From the NCBI RefSeq assembly GCF_030463535.1, contig NC_132896.1, forward strand, positions 27,839,709-27,903,708: a stretch of 64,000 nucleotides of DNA. Direction: 5' to 3'. The position numbers were made by a program, and so were the translations under genes. Positions 22,255 to 34,439 of the stretch are shown piece after piece. Positions within the stretch are counted from its first letter, which is position 1; each line of letters begins with the position of its first letter. The notes under the pieces were generated by a model that did not search any database, was not told where the DNA came from, and was given only the letters and a program-made list of their open reading frames with translations. This stretch comes from Salminus brasiliensis. Lineage: Eukaryota > Chordata > Actinopteri > Characiformes > Bryconidae.

Positions 22255-22720
22255 ACTAGGTTGACATAAATATTTGGACATCTGCTCTTAAATTTTCTTT
22301 CTTCTGAAATCAAGGGTATAAAAAAAATCCAGGGAAGGTTTTCTACTGGATTTCTGCTGGAGCATTGCTGTGAGGATTTGATTGCATTCATCGACAAGAG
22401 AGTTTATGAGGTCAAGATGTTGGATGGTCACTACCCTACCTCATCCCCAACTCCCCATCTCAACCTAAAAGTACTGGATGGAGCACCATCCATCATTCCA
22501 GAGAACACATTTCCACTGCTCCGCTACTCAATGCTGGGGGGCTTCATAGCCGGAGGCTTCATAGCCAGGGCATTAAGCATGGGACCAATAGGTTCATGTG
22601 TATCTGCTCCAGAGCGTCCTGTTCTATTCTATTGAGACTATACAATATCTGTGTCTGCATTTGCACATGCATTCATTAGAAGAGCTGTCCACAAAGTTTT
22701 GGACTTTTGGACCAATTTTC
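22255..22720. mobile_element. TIR MITE, copy 2
   Basis: The ends ataaatatttggacatctgc and gtccacaaagttttggactt, and internal words (gctgtgaggatttgattgca, tccagagcgtcctgttctat), match the other copies of this family. A small tandem duplication of ggcttcatagcc lies inside. Open frames here are not genes. Confidence 0.65.
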
Positions 22721-23214
22721 AGAAACATGCTCACTGCCCAATTTCAGTTGTCTTGTTCATATAGCACGGTAATGGGGACACTGGTGGTGAAAAGACATCA
22801 TAGCTCAGATGTCTATATCAGCATCCACTGATGTCGAGCTACTGTTTTTGGTAGAAAACTACAACAGATGACTTGATGTGCCAACAAGACAAAGTTCAGG
22901 TGATGTCATGGCAACACAATCCCTAGACTTGTCCCTAGACTACATCCCTAGAGGATGACCTGCACCATACTGATAGACACTCTTAGTTGTAATCAGATGC
23001 TCTTTATAGAACCTTAAAAATACCTCTGTATAGCCCTTACAAATTTCCACTACTTTTTACATGGCAACGAAGCAGTTGCAGTCCTATTTAGCATGCTTTT
23101 TGCATAGAGTGTATGGGAGGCCGTTGCAACCAGGTAGAGGCACAGTGTTATTTCTCTTTCTTTGTTTCCGACAGCAGTTAATTGAATTTATCTCCTATGG
23201 CTTCTTACTGTGTC

Positions 23215-23640
23215 AAACCTTTGACTTAGTATCTCAAATATTTTTTTTGCTCAAGTTTGTTACTCAACTCCGCTCAAGGTAAAAGAAAAATCATAATGGA
23301 AAAAAAATCTCAAAATTAACTTATATCTCAAAATATGTATTTTCTCATAATTGTGACTTAGTATTTTAAATTCACTTTTCTCAAAATTGACTTAGTATCT
23401 CAAATAATTGACTTATTTTCTTCAAATTAACTTAGTATCGCAAATACGTATTTTCTCGTAATTGTGACTTAGTATCTCAAATAATCAACATATGTTCTCA
23501 GCATTGTGACTTAGTTTCTTAAATTCACTTTTCTCACAGTTGACTTAGTATCTCAAATAATCAACATATGTTCTTATCATCTCTTAAATAATTGACTTAT
23601 CTCAAAATTGTTAGGTAGTGTCTCAACTACTTAGTTTTGT
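23215..23640. repeat. Second degenerate TTGACTTAGTATCTCAAA array
   Basis: About ten irregular units alternate ttgacttagtatctcaaa with ttgacttattttctcaaa. It is the same family as at 21,090-21,795. Confidence 0.75.
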
Positions 23641-24711
23641 AGAATACTGATAGACAGCACGGACAGACGCTCTTAGCTGTAGTGTTGCAACTTGTAATAC
23701 TGAAAGACACTCCAATTTGTAAGATGTTTTTTTTTTCTTTAAAATATTTTGATGTAAATTGATTTATGACACGAGAGGTATAAGCTATATTATGTCATAC
23801 TGCAGATATGACTGCAAAACACTACTTATCAAGCCTATGCAAGCCCCATGTTAGCATTTTATTTCAACGCATATCCTAGAAATGCAGTCTTTCAAAAAGC
23901 AAACAAGCAGCCCTGAAACTCACCTCACTGTGATCATATTTATATTGCTATCCGAAAGCAAATATCATCGATTCCAGCTTCTAAATATTTCTAAAGATGT
24001 CATGGTAATGGCACAATCACAAGTTGTAAATCCATGGTTTTGAATTCCCCTTTAACAAACACCATGTTTACACTGCAACGTGTTTTCCATCACAAAAAGT
24101 TTTCATCTAGGGCATGTTCAAAACAAGGTCACTTTCTCTCCTTTCTGAAGGAAAACCTTACTTCTCCCTTCTTCCAGGAATTACGACAACATCTGGAATG
24201 CACAATTGTTTGAAAACCTAGGCCTAAGTGCTTCGTGAAATAACAAAGGAATAAATTTACATGCTATGATTCCTTAATCTATCATAAACAGGATGATGGC
24301 CAGATCTTTCCAGTGACCTTTCCAGACATTCTTGGCACTACCTATTGCACATGACTCTCTTTTTAGGTTTAAGGCCGTGTTCTCTGGATTATCTGGGGTA
24401 ATAGCTTGAAGATCATGCAAAGGTTTCACAGGAAAAGAAATGATAGCCTGCATTTGTCGTCTTATTTAAGACACATAAATATTCATACCGGTGGTTGAAG
24501 CCGCAATTTCGGTCTGGATGCTGGATGGGGCGCGGCTAGGGAAGCATTATGTATTACACACAGGGAGGTTGACAAACATCAGCTATCTACATGGCCTACT
24601 TTACTGCAGCTTCCACAGTTAGATATACAATAATCGTTTTATTCCACACAATTACTGACTTTGAATTGAAATGCCTGGTTAAGCGGATAGCCCACCACAG
24701 TGGCTAAAGGC
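23641..24711. other. Intergenic DNA, no gene recognised
   Basis: Apparently unique AT-rich sequence; no splice-flanked open frame or recognisable repeat. Confidence 0.45.
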
Positions 24712-25177
24712 TAATAAACCAACTCTGTGTTCTTTACCAAGGTCAACTGCACTGCAAATTTGACTTAGTATCTCAAATAAGTGAGTTATTGTCTCAATAT
24801 TTTTGATGTAGTATCTTAAAAAAATGACTTCTCAGACTTGTTTAAAAGTATCTCTAATAATTAACTTTTGAGGGAAAGGCTTGCTCTAAAGCCTCAACAG
24901 TTTTGACACAATTTTTAAAAAAAAAGGTTTGACACAGGTTTGACAAAGTTTAAATTCGTATCACAAACTAATAAATACAACTATACTAAATAAACCATAA
25001 ATTAGTAATTACTCAGTCAAATATTTGAGATAATAAGTAATTATTGAGGGACACTAAATCATATTTTTTTTATTCTGCTGCCAGAAAAAAAAAAAAAGTA
25101 CTACTGGAATAATACAGTATGTTATGCTGTCAGTAATAAACCAACTCTGTGTTCTTTACCAAGGTCAACTGCACTGC
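24712..25177. repeat. 378-bp duplicated block between 44-bp direct repeats
   Basis: Bases 24,756-25,133 are a near-identical copy, in direct orientation, of 21,418-21,794. The only differences I see are in two A/T homopolymer runs. The copy is bracketed by an exact 44-base direct repeat at 24,712-24,755 and 25,134-25,177. The source locus has no such flanks, so the block at 24.7 kb looks like the insertion. Confidence 0.85.
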
Positions 25178-28100
25178 TTATCAGGGAACTCAGCCCTGGA
25201 TTTTTGTCTTGCATAGTTACAGTGAGTGAACATGTGTTTCCTAATAATTAGCTCTGTTCAAACATGTCAAAATGCTGGCTGACAGTTAGCTAGATTTAGA
25301 TGTTATGTTAAAGTACATTTGTTTCCAAATTCGAAGGTAGATTGAAGATTAAACTAAGTTTTGGGGGTCATCAAAAGATAGCAAGTGTATTTGGGTTGGG
25401 TGACCAGACGACCTCTTTTTTCCCCAGACATGTCCTCTTTTTGGGATGTGCGAAATGCGTCTAGTTGGGGTTTCTAAAATCGTATGGTTTCATGCTTTTT
25501 CCTGTGCCTTTTAATCAGACACTTTGTCAGATTGTCTCCATCTCTCTCTTTCAAGCCAACAGTTTACCTTTCCGACATTGGTCAACCGTTGCCGACATTA
25601 TGCTTTGTCATTCAGGAGGCAGTGCTTGTGAGACTGCACCCCCTGATGACCATACACTAAGGATAAGCAGCTCTAGGTATTTTGCACTCTACTACTCCCT
25701 TGGCTGGAACATGGCCCTGGTCCAGGGTGGTCTACATTACTTAAAGAATGTGTCATACTCAACAATGCAACACTAAAGGTACACAAATACCTTAATGAAA
25801 CTCAGCAGACACTGTCCTGGTCTTCCCTCCTCTATAGTTGGGTAAGTGGTAGCCTATGCTACAAACTAGCCCAGCTGAAGTTCCTACAGTTTAGCAGAGC
25901 CATGCTCTTTTCATATGTTCTTGTTCAACAAAGCATCATATTATGCCATATTGCTTTTAAATCGTGACAATACATGACCCATGACAGCATGCAGACATGT
26001 AATCTCTGTGAAAATGCAGCCACGTAGCGCTGAAAATGGCTTTAAACTAGAAATCAAGCACGGGAATACAAAAATTACTGGGGTTCATGCTGTACTACAA
26101 GAGCATAAAACGTTTTTATTGGCATCGGAGGACTTTCATGGGTCTGCACAAATTGTGAGGAGGCCTGGCTTTTAAGTAAGAGGGCTTAGGTCTTCCAAGG
26201 CCCAAGAGTAGCTAAGCCTCTGGTGCATATGCACACAAAGTTCCCCGTGCCAATGTGGCACAAGCTAAAGGTTATTAGCCTTACATGACTTGCTTGCAGA
26301 GTCCAGGCTAGTGTCTGTTACGCATCACTCGAACCGATTCTGATCCTTTGTGACATCTAGATTCCATTACACCGGGGTCCATTACATCCCACGTTTATGA
26401 GCTTAAATTAATCCGAATCTGGAACGGCTGATGCCAAGATACATAGCTAATATGGCTTCATTATTGTGATATAGCAGATGATTGGAGAACAGTCTTGGCT
26501 TCAGGGAGTAGCAATATATTCCTCCTTCTAAAATATTTGCCCCATGTTGACAGAGCTTAGGTGGGATACTGACACAACCAAACACTCTGCTGTGCGGTCA
26601 CAATGAACTCATTCTTCTGGCGGCAAAAGATTCAGCACTGCACTATGGACATTAAACCGCTTAGCGAGTTGCATAACTTTTCATTTTACCCAGTTCAATG
26701 GGGACGTTCCTTAAAGACAGTGCACAAACATCAAGGTCGACTTCAAAAAATCCGATCTGTCAATCAGATCTAACGCTTAAGGCTTTATTTTTCCCCTTAC
26801 GTTGCTGTTCTCCATCATCTCCTTTATGCATTTTGCACCTAACAAAACAAGGGAAAGACCATTACAGAATTTACTGTAAAGAATGGAGTACATTTCTGGC
26901 CTCATGGGCTAGGCAGGGGCTTTCCGGCTGTAGTAAAATGTTAGGAGACCTTTCATCAACAGAGGATCCATAAATTCCCACTGGGGGCTTAAATGAACCT
27001 GTGGCACACAGAACCTGAACAACAAACAGAGGCTGAGGTGTGACAAAGAGAAAAAAACAGGAAAAGTCCTAGGTAGCAGGCAGGAATTTGCTTTAGGAGG
27101 CCTCACATATTAAACTGCCGCAGCTTAAGACTGGAAAAAAGGTCTCACACAGCTCACATGGTTTGTAAATTGGCCTATACTGCTGCCCACAATTAAGTAA
27201 ATACAGTGAACACAATCAATATTCAAAAGCCGAGTGGGGCAATAAAGCTGGATTCTGTTCTGTTCTAATAAATGCCGCATGCAGGAACCAAACTGGCTGG
27301 CCTGGGAAGTCAGTCACAGAAAGATGCAGAATAGCTGAAAGGTGGACGGCTAATGAGATTAGTTTTTTTCTAGTTACTATTTGGCAAATCCAAGCTGTTA
27401 GTTGTCCATATACAGCACTGCCCTGTTTATGGGGTTGCTAAGTACTGCTAAAGCCCTTGAAGTGACCTTTCTTAGCCACTTGTTTTCAGTCTAAACTAGC
27501 AGGCAAATACACTACATTATTAATTGCTATATTTTACAGGCCCAAATCATTATGATCATATAGAACATCGCCTTCATAACACACCACCTGTTAAAGTACT
27601 TAAAGAGTACTTGGGGTGAAGTGTAGCGCCGAGTATTGTGGTCTCCATACTGACTTTAGTGTTTAGTATTACCTAAGCCTAGAGTACTTTTGTAAGTCGC
27701 TCTGGAATGGAGCATCTGCTAAATGCCTTTAATGTAAATGTAATTTTGTAATATAAATCACATTATAACCTTCTGTTACACAGTAAACTCCAAAGCTAAA
27801 ATTCAATCACGGAATTGAATAATCTTAAAATATATCCAAGTTACTTTCCAGCATTCTTAGCTTTCACTGGATGCTTTTGAAAAATACACAATATGTGCAA
27901 ATTAACACACACAGCTTGTCTAAGTATTGCTCTATTGAATAGGACACTGGAGCAGAAAAACATGGAGCTATTGGTACCTGCTACTCCTGCTTCTGTTTCT
28001 GCTCCATTGTTTAACAGTTTTTCTTCTTGTAAATGAAGAATCTTCTAAGTTTGGTTAGCATAAGTGCAAAACTTAAGAAAGGGCATGGTGGGTTATTGCA

Positions 28101-29003
28101 ACAAAAAAAAGAAGGTCACAATTTATCAGCTAAAGGACTTCATTATTATTTTTTTTTACAGACTACTTGTTAGTAAGTTAGTGGATTTTATGAAATAAAT
28201 AATTACATTTCTCCAAAAACATACAAAAGCAGACAGTGTCCAGTTTACTTTAGTAAAAATAATTAAAGTTCCACTGCGCTGGAAAATGAATATCACTTTG
28301 GGACAGACCCAGTAAATCATGTTCTTTATACCTCCGGCCTGTGGGCAGACAGTGTCACACTGGGAGATTTGAATGGGAATAACATAAGGCCCACTTTGCG
28401 GGTCAGCAATGAGCCTCCGATGTTCTGAGAGAAAATCTGTCTCAGACCACCTGGAAAGGAGGTCCACACAAGGATGTTTAGACAAGTTATGTGGAGAGAT
28501 ACTTACTTTAGCTAATGTATTAATAGGCCATTTAAATTGTAGCCATAGATGACTAACAGATGAACTGGTAACTTATTGCACCAGTCAGTATCACGTTCTT
28601 TTGTAATACACTGCAGCATTAAATTACTTTTCACTGCAGATGTTGAAGTTACACTCATGGACTGGTAGGGCTTCCTTTCTAAGGCTAAATTTCATTTTGC
28701 TGTAAAAGCATAGATATTGCCAAGAATAATACAGTTATGGGCATCATGTCTGTAGCTGCTGCATAGCTATTTCCTACGGTATTAGCCGAAATTCTCTGTC
28801 TCTGGTTTTGTGATCACTGAAGGGCTCATATGTCGGGACTCAATATCCCTCAGTTTTGTTTTAACTACTGTATTTCAACCCACAGGCCGAAACTCTATAC
28901 CTGCATTGGGGAGTAGAGTGGGAGATAAACAGTTAGCAGGAAATTAGAGGTTTTGTGTGTTAGACTGTCAAAGAACTATCTGTGTGTACAAATCTAATTA
29001 AAT
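25178..29003. other. Gene-poor intergenic DNA with small repeat fragments
   Basis: At 25,397-25,480 the phrases gaccagacgacctctttttt and agacatgtcctctttttggg match a repeat common in fish (from memory). At 27,690-27,742 gtcgctctggaatggagcat and ctgctaaatgcctttaatgt are the tail typical of teleost SINE/L2 elements. Nothing else was recognised; the open frames here lack splice context and family motifs. Confidence 0.5.
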
Positions 29004-29116
29004 TACACTGTATGTCCAAATGTTCCAATGTTTGTGGACACCCCTTCTAATGAATGCATTCAGGTCCTTTATGTTGCACCAGTTGCTGACACAGATGTGT
29101 CATACATACACACATA

Positions 29117-30545
29117 CAGTGGGGGGAAAAAAGTATTTAGTCAGTCACCAATTGTACAGGTTCTCCCACTTAAAAAGATGAGAGAGGCCTGTAATTGACA
29201 TCATAGGTAGACCTCAACTATGAGAGACAAAATGAGAAAAAATCTGAAAATCACATTGTCTGATTTTATTTGCAAATAATGGTGGAAAATAAGTATTTGG
29301 TCAATAACAAAAGCAATAACAAGAGCAGTGATGTTTTGGGGCTGTCGGCGGGCAACACAGACTTTCAACTCCCTCCAAAGGTTTTCTATGGGGTTGAGAT
29401 CTGGAGACTGGCTAGGCCACCTTGAAATGCTTCTTACGAAGCCACTCCTTTGTTGCCCTGGCAGTGTGCTTGGGATCATTGTCATGCTGAAAGACCCAGC
29501 CACGTTTCATCTTCAATGCCCTTGCTGATGGAAGGAGGTTTGCACTCAAAATCTCACAATACACGGCCCAATTCATTCTTTCATTTACACGGACCAGTCG
29601 TCCTAGTCCCTTTGCAGAGAAACAGTCCCAAAGCATGATGTTGCCACCCCCATGCTTCACAGTTGGTATGGTGTTCTTTGGATGCAACTCAGCATTCACT
29701 CTCCTCCAAACACAACGAGTTGTGTTTGTACCAAACAGTTCTACTTTGGTTTCATCTGACCATAAGACATTCTCCCAATACTCTTCTGGAACATCCAAAT
29801 GCTCTCTAGCAAACTTCAGACGCACCCGGATATGTACTGGCTTAAGCGGGGGAACACGTCTGGCACTGCAAGATCTGAGTCCCTGGTGGCGTAGTGTGTT
29901 ACTGATGGTAGCCTTTGTAACGTTGGTCCCAGCTTTCTGCAGGTCATTCACTAGGTCCCCCCGTGTGGTTCTGGGATTTTTGCTCACTGTTCTTGTGATT
30001 ATTTTGACCCCACGGGCTGAGATCTTGCGTGGAGCCCCTGATTGATGGAGATTAGCAGTGGTCTTGTAGGTCTCCCATTTTCTGATTATTGCTCCCACAG
30101 TAGATTTCTTCACACCAAGCTGCTTGCCTATTGCAGATTCAGTCTTCCCAGCCTGGTGCAGGTCTACAATTTTGTTTCTGGTGTCCTTCGACAGCTCTTT
30201 GGTCTTCACCATAGTGGAGTTTGGAGTGTGACTGTTTGAGGTCGTGGGCAGGTGTCTTTTATACTGTTAACGAGTTCAAACAGGTGCCATTAATACAGGT
30301 AATGAGTGGAGGACAGAGAAGCCTCTTAAAGAAGAAGTTACAGGTCTGTGACAGCCAGAAATCTTGCTTGTTTGTAGGTGACCAAATACTTATTTTCCAC
30401 CAATATTTGCAAATAAATTCTTTAAAAATCAGACAATGTCATAGTTGAGGTCTACCTATGATGTCAATTACAGGCCTCTATCATCTTTTTAAGTGGGAGA
30501 AATTGCACAATTGGTGACTGACTAAATACTTTTTTCCCCCCACTA
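29117..30545 (-). mobile_element. Tc1-like DNA transposon, internally deleted
   Basis: Long terminal inverted repeats (29,117-29,301 and 30,379-30,545) begin cagtggggggaaaaaagtat. TA duplications lie at 29,115-29,116 and 30,546-30,547. The outermost base of the right repeat is mutated (A instead of G). The element encodes a transposase on the minus strand, but lacks the region for the last part of the protein. Its length is about 1.43 kb; typical complete relatives are about 1.6 kb. Confidence 0.92.
29300..30212 (-). pseudogene. Tc1-family transposase, frameshifted and truncated
   Basis: The frame opens at 30,212 with [20 protein letters not shown], a typical Tc1 helix-turn-helix start. It stays open for 266 codons to 29,412. 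The first catalytic block ([12 protein letters not shown]) and the second ([10 protein letters not shown]) are present. At about 29,425, just after KKHFKV, a small deletion shifts the frame. The next frame continues [19 protein letters not shown], which holds the third acidic residue, and NITAL, then runs into the terminal repeat. Relatives have roughly 70-80 more residues there. No active enzyme is expected. Confidence 0.9.
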
Positions 30546-31024
30546 TAGCTTGTCTATTTGATGTAGAGAAGTAACGGCAATGGCATAGGACTCTCTGGAG
30601 CAGATAAACATAACCATGAACCTATTGGCACCATATCCAATGCCAAGCGTGGGCTATAGTGGCATAAATCCCCCCAGCATTGAGCTGTGGAGAAATGGAA
30701 CTGTGCTCTTTGAAACGATGGTGAGGTGGGGTGGTATTATGCATGGTATTATGATTTTGGATCAACTCCCCAGCTCATCCCAAATATACTAAATGGCACA
30801 GCTTTATACCTCTTTAGCCCATGCCTGGCTTTAGACAAGCTGCCAATAGAATTATGTTTAACTGCTCCAGAGAGTCCTATTCTAATGGCAGTGCTTCTCT
30901 ACAGGGACTAGACAAGCTATGCATGTTCAATTGTGCATTTGTGTCAGCAATGGATGTGACTTAAAGTAACTGAATGCATTCATTAGAAAGGGTGTCCACA
31001 AACATTTGGACATATAATGTAGTA

Positions 31025-31709
31025 CTGTAAAAGAGATCTGTGACTTTTTGACTGTTGACCTTTTTGGTGCCGGAGTGTGCTTTAGGGCACCACTGGAACT
31101 AACACAGTCTTTGAAGCATTGGTTACCTTCAAGAGTTTCCAAGCTAGTGGTGCATCTGTTTGGATAAGTGTGGTGAGTAAGTAAGGAAATATTGACAGCA
31201 CCAGACATTTTGTGTTCCACCTAAATGCCTGGTTACAGGAAAATTTTACTGTGAACCTAAATATCTAGAATGTGAGCTGGGGTGTGTCAGATTCATTCAA
31301 ACGGCTCAGCTGAGTTTGCTGAATTCCAAACAAGACATATCTGACATATTAATCAGGGGGTTCCTGTTAAAAGCTTCATTAATCAGACATGGTCAATGAT
31401 GTGGTTGGGTTCTCTTTAACCAGTCATGCACTGTGGAGCATCAGTGGGGATTAACTAGTTAAATGTATTCAGTAACAAGCACTCGAGACTTTGTTCTTTC
31501 CTAGTTATTTACAAAATTACAGTCCTTATACATCTACTCAGGTGTGTTTGTGAGGAAAGTGATCATCAAATCATTTTATTAAAAACATCTAGAACTGTGT
31601 AGAGAACTTTTGTAGATGGGTCTATATGGAACCTTCAAAAAAGTGGTTTCGCATAACACTGAAAAAGGTTCCACTATGGCTACGACTCCAAGAACCTTTT
31701 TCTGCACTA
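31025..31709. other. Intergenic DNA, no gene recognised
   Basis: At about 31,600-31,700 the phrases gaaccttcaaaaaagtggt and gaaaaaggttccactatgg belong to the palindromic 'ggttcc' repeat seen near 15,100, 18,400 and 32,900. Otherwise unremarkable. Confidence 0.45.
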
Positions 31710-32765
31710 CAGTTGTGGTCAGAAGTTTACATACACTGATCATGGACATGAATGTCACAGTATTAGGCTTTCAGATGCCGTTCCAAAAGCGTAATGTTCT
31801 CCCACCTTATCCATTCCACAACCATCTTAGATATTCCAGGATCATTGCCCTGCAGGAACACCCACTGTGTCCAAGTTTCAGCTGTCTAGCTTATGGTCTG
31901 AGGTTAAGATGAAGAATTCAGAGGTAGTCTTCCTTCCTGATTTTTCCCTCCGCTTTGTACAATGTACCAGTGCCACTAGCAGCAAAACAACTCTATAGCA
32001 TGTTGCTACCAACACCACGCTTAACAGCTGGTGCAGTTTTAGTGGAGTTGAGTGCCTCAACTTCACACCTCCAAACATACCTCTGGTAATTGTGGCCAAA
32101 CAACTCAATCTTTGTCTCATCTGACCTCAAAACATTCCTCCAGAAGGCCATGTCCAAGTGGTCAGCTGCAAACATTGATCAAGCTTGAAGATGTCAGTTT
32201 AGGACAGGGTCTTCTTTCTTGGACTGCAGCCTCTTAGTCAATTTCAGTTTATGATAAGCCTGTGCCTTGGTGGTTCTTCGGTTGTTCTAGACCAAAATAC
32301 TCCTAGCTGACAGCTTTGGCAATGTGGCGACACCTCCCAATTACTTGTACTCAAATATAATTGTTTGAACCGATGACCTTAGAATCTGCCGTTGTTTAGT
32401 AATGACTTCAAGAGGCATTCCTTACTACAATCATCCTTCTCAGCCCTGCAATGGGCTCTCTGGATGTTCCCATTGTACTGTGTTGATGAATCCATTTGTC
32501 ATACAAATCCTTTCCAAGCTACTAGTTGTAGTCAATCATGATCACTAACAGGACGTTTAGAGGCCTTGGTTACAAGACATTTTAGAACTTTTTGACCACA
32601 TAGGTAAAGTTTAGCCTGTGTTGATTTGAGAAATGTCCCAAAAAGTGAAACTTGTGCAACAAATTCAAAGTTTTTCTTCTGTTAAAGTAATATGTTTATG
32701 AAATTCCTACATTGCCATGACAATCATGCCCATGGTGAGTGTAGGTAAAATTCCAACCACACCTG
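31710..32765 (-). mobile_element. Degenerate Tc1-like transposon of the Sleeping Beauty-type group
   Basis: The left end cagttgtggtcagaagttta resembles the terminal repeat of the Tdr1/Sleeping Beauty group (from memory). The right end is its degenerate inverse, ending ccaaccacacctg. TA lies on both sides (31,708-31,709; 32,766-32,767). A minus-strand fragment at 31,993-32,175 reads FWRNVLRSDETKIELFG, the first catalytic block. The rest is riddled with stops. The element is 1,056 bp and inactive. Confidence 0.8.
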
Positions 32766-32767
32766 TA

Positions 32768-32954
32768 TAACAATTTATTCTTTGCTTTGAAGACAACATA
32801 AAAATCTCTTCTCATAACCTGAGCTTCAGAAAATCAAGGCATAATCAACACAAAAAGTAAGAGAGGAACAAAGTCTTTACAAACTTGGAAACACATAAAA
32901 AGTATGGAACAGTGGAACCCTTTTTGGCGTTATGTAGAACCCTGGTTGGAAAGG

Positions 32955-33032
<78 letters not shown>

Positions 33033-34110
33033 GGTTTCCATCAGAAGAACAATGTAAGCATTCAAAGGGTTTATTGGGTTGCCTTTACTGAAGAACATTA
33101 GAATAAGCCTCGTTTTAAGGGAGTAGGTTAGGTTTGACCTTTGATGCTGACTCAGTTTCGGCTTGTTTTCCAGAGAGCAACACCACATGATTCAGGACGT
33201 TTACAGTCAGGCGACACAGAATGGAATCAGACGAACTAAATACCGCCAATCTCCTATAAAGGGTGAAAATGGCGTTCATGCAATTTACATTTCATTAAAA
33301 TGCCTCTGCAGAATGACTCTCAGGCATTTACTGCTTCCCTCCACTCGCAATCAGATGCAGGCCCTCTATTATGCATGTGATCTCCGCATTCTGCAGTAGT
33401 CCAACGCTGACCATCTGTAGTGACACGAGTCACTACTTGGATGGATAGAGAAGGGAGGGTGACACAAGGTGACCTCAGAATGACACCAACCCAGATGTCC
33501 CCCCCAACACATTTGTGTCAAACGGAGCAAACACGAGTGGCAAAAGATTGACGCTAAAGGCTCGTAAAAGCAGGTTCAGGGCTGTGCTTGGGCTTGTGCT
33601 GCATGTAAAAAACGCAAGCACACACATCTCACTGCAAATTAAGTGCGAGGAAAAACGGATAGAGTTTGGGGAAAAGGTTGAGGGGGCAAAACGTGAGCAT
33701 ATGGAAGCAATTATGCGCCGCATGCAGGATCGGTTAGCTTAAGGGTTAGCGGGGGTTCCTGCCGGGTGCCTGTAACACTGCAGAGGCGGCAGCCAAGTCT
33801 GTTTCCCTACTCAAAACCGCCACACCCCACCCTCCTCACTCTTCATCTCACTTCAAAAAAAAAAAATGCCTACATGGCTCCACAGCCGCGATCTCCCTGA
33901 AGAGCTTTGCCAGGGAAGAAGGAGACGAGGGGCGGGGGGACCAGAAAAAAGAGTGTCTCTTGATTCCAACTATGACCTACTTGCCTAAACCAAGATGCTT
34001 GCTCATGGACGAATCCTACATGGAATCGTAATGTGGAGCATGGATAGCTCATTGCTGGGAGGGGTCAGGAGGTTATTGATATTGTTAGACAAAGGGGACT
34101 GTGCAAAGGC
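32768..34110. other. Intergenic DNA upstream of spon2, with a poly(A)/AT tract
   Basis: An A run (about 32,955-32,988) is followed by an AT tract to 33,030. From about 33,160 to 33,760 the sequence is more balanced in composition and free of recognised repeats. It has two overlapping open frames on opposite strands (33,515-33,742 and 33,475-33,723) without family motifs. It could be a regulatory region; see findings. Confidence 0.45.
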
Positions 34111-34213
34111 ATAAATAGCTGGAAGGGAGCACTCTGGTCTCGCAGTCTCTCTCAGACAGCCCAGGCATAGGTGACCTCCACTCCAGTCAAGCTCATCTGT
34201 CTCTGCAAACCCT
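34111..34213 (+). promoter_or_regulatory. spon2: spon2 TATA-like element and non-coding exon 1
   Basis: ATAAATA at 34,111-34,117 lies about 25-30 bases before the pyrimidine-rich actctggtctcgcagtctct, a plausible start near 34,140. The transcript would run to a good donor, aaaccct|gtaagtaa, at 34,213. The coding exon begins after an acceptor 1.6 kb away. Inferred from signals only. Confidence 0.5.
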
Positions 34214-34439
34214 GTAAGTAATATTTATGCAATCAAGTATGGACACTGTTTACTTTTTTCAATCATAAAGTAAAACTAAGGAATTTATTCTGACTGTTGC
34301 AACAGGGTGGTGTAAGGACATTGGTGACCTACTGTAAATTATAGGGTTCTACTGTATCTACAGATGTTAGCAGATCATCTGCTAAAACTCAGGTTGGGAT
34401 TAGGTTAGATGATTTTAGATTAATGTAACAGATATTTAG

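Larger units (their letters stand above)
29006..31022. mobile_element. TIR MITE, copy 3, split by a Tc1 transposon
   Basis: The left end cactgtatgtccaaatg and the right end catttggacatataatgtag are inverted repeats flanked by TA on both sides (29,004-29,005 and 31,023-31,024). Internal sequence resumes after the inserted Tc1 element (29,117-30,545) with ctctggagcagataaacata and cccagcattgagctgtgga, which match the other copies. The MITE is therefore older than the Tc1 insertion. Confidence 0.8.

Noticed and set aside
27690-27742. Possible small RNA gene from a conserved-looking block
   Set aside because: The words match the common tail of teleost SINE/L2 elements, also seen at 51,372 and 52,165.
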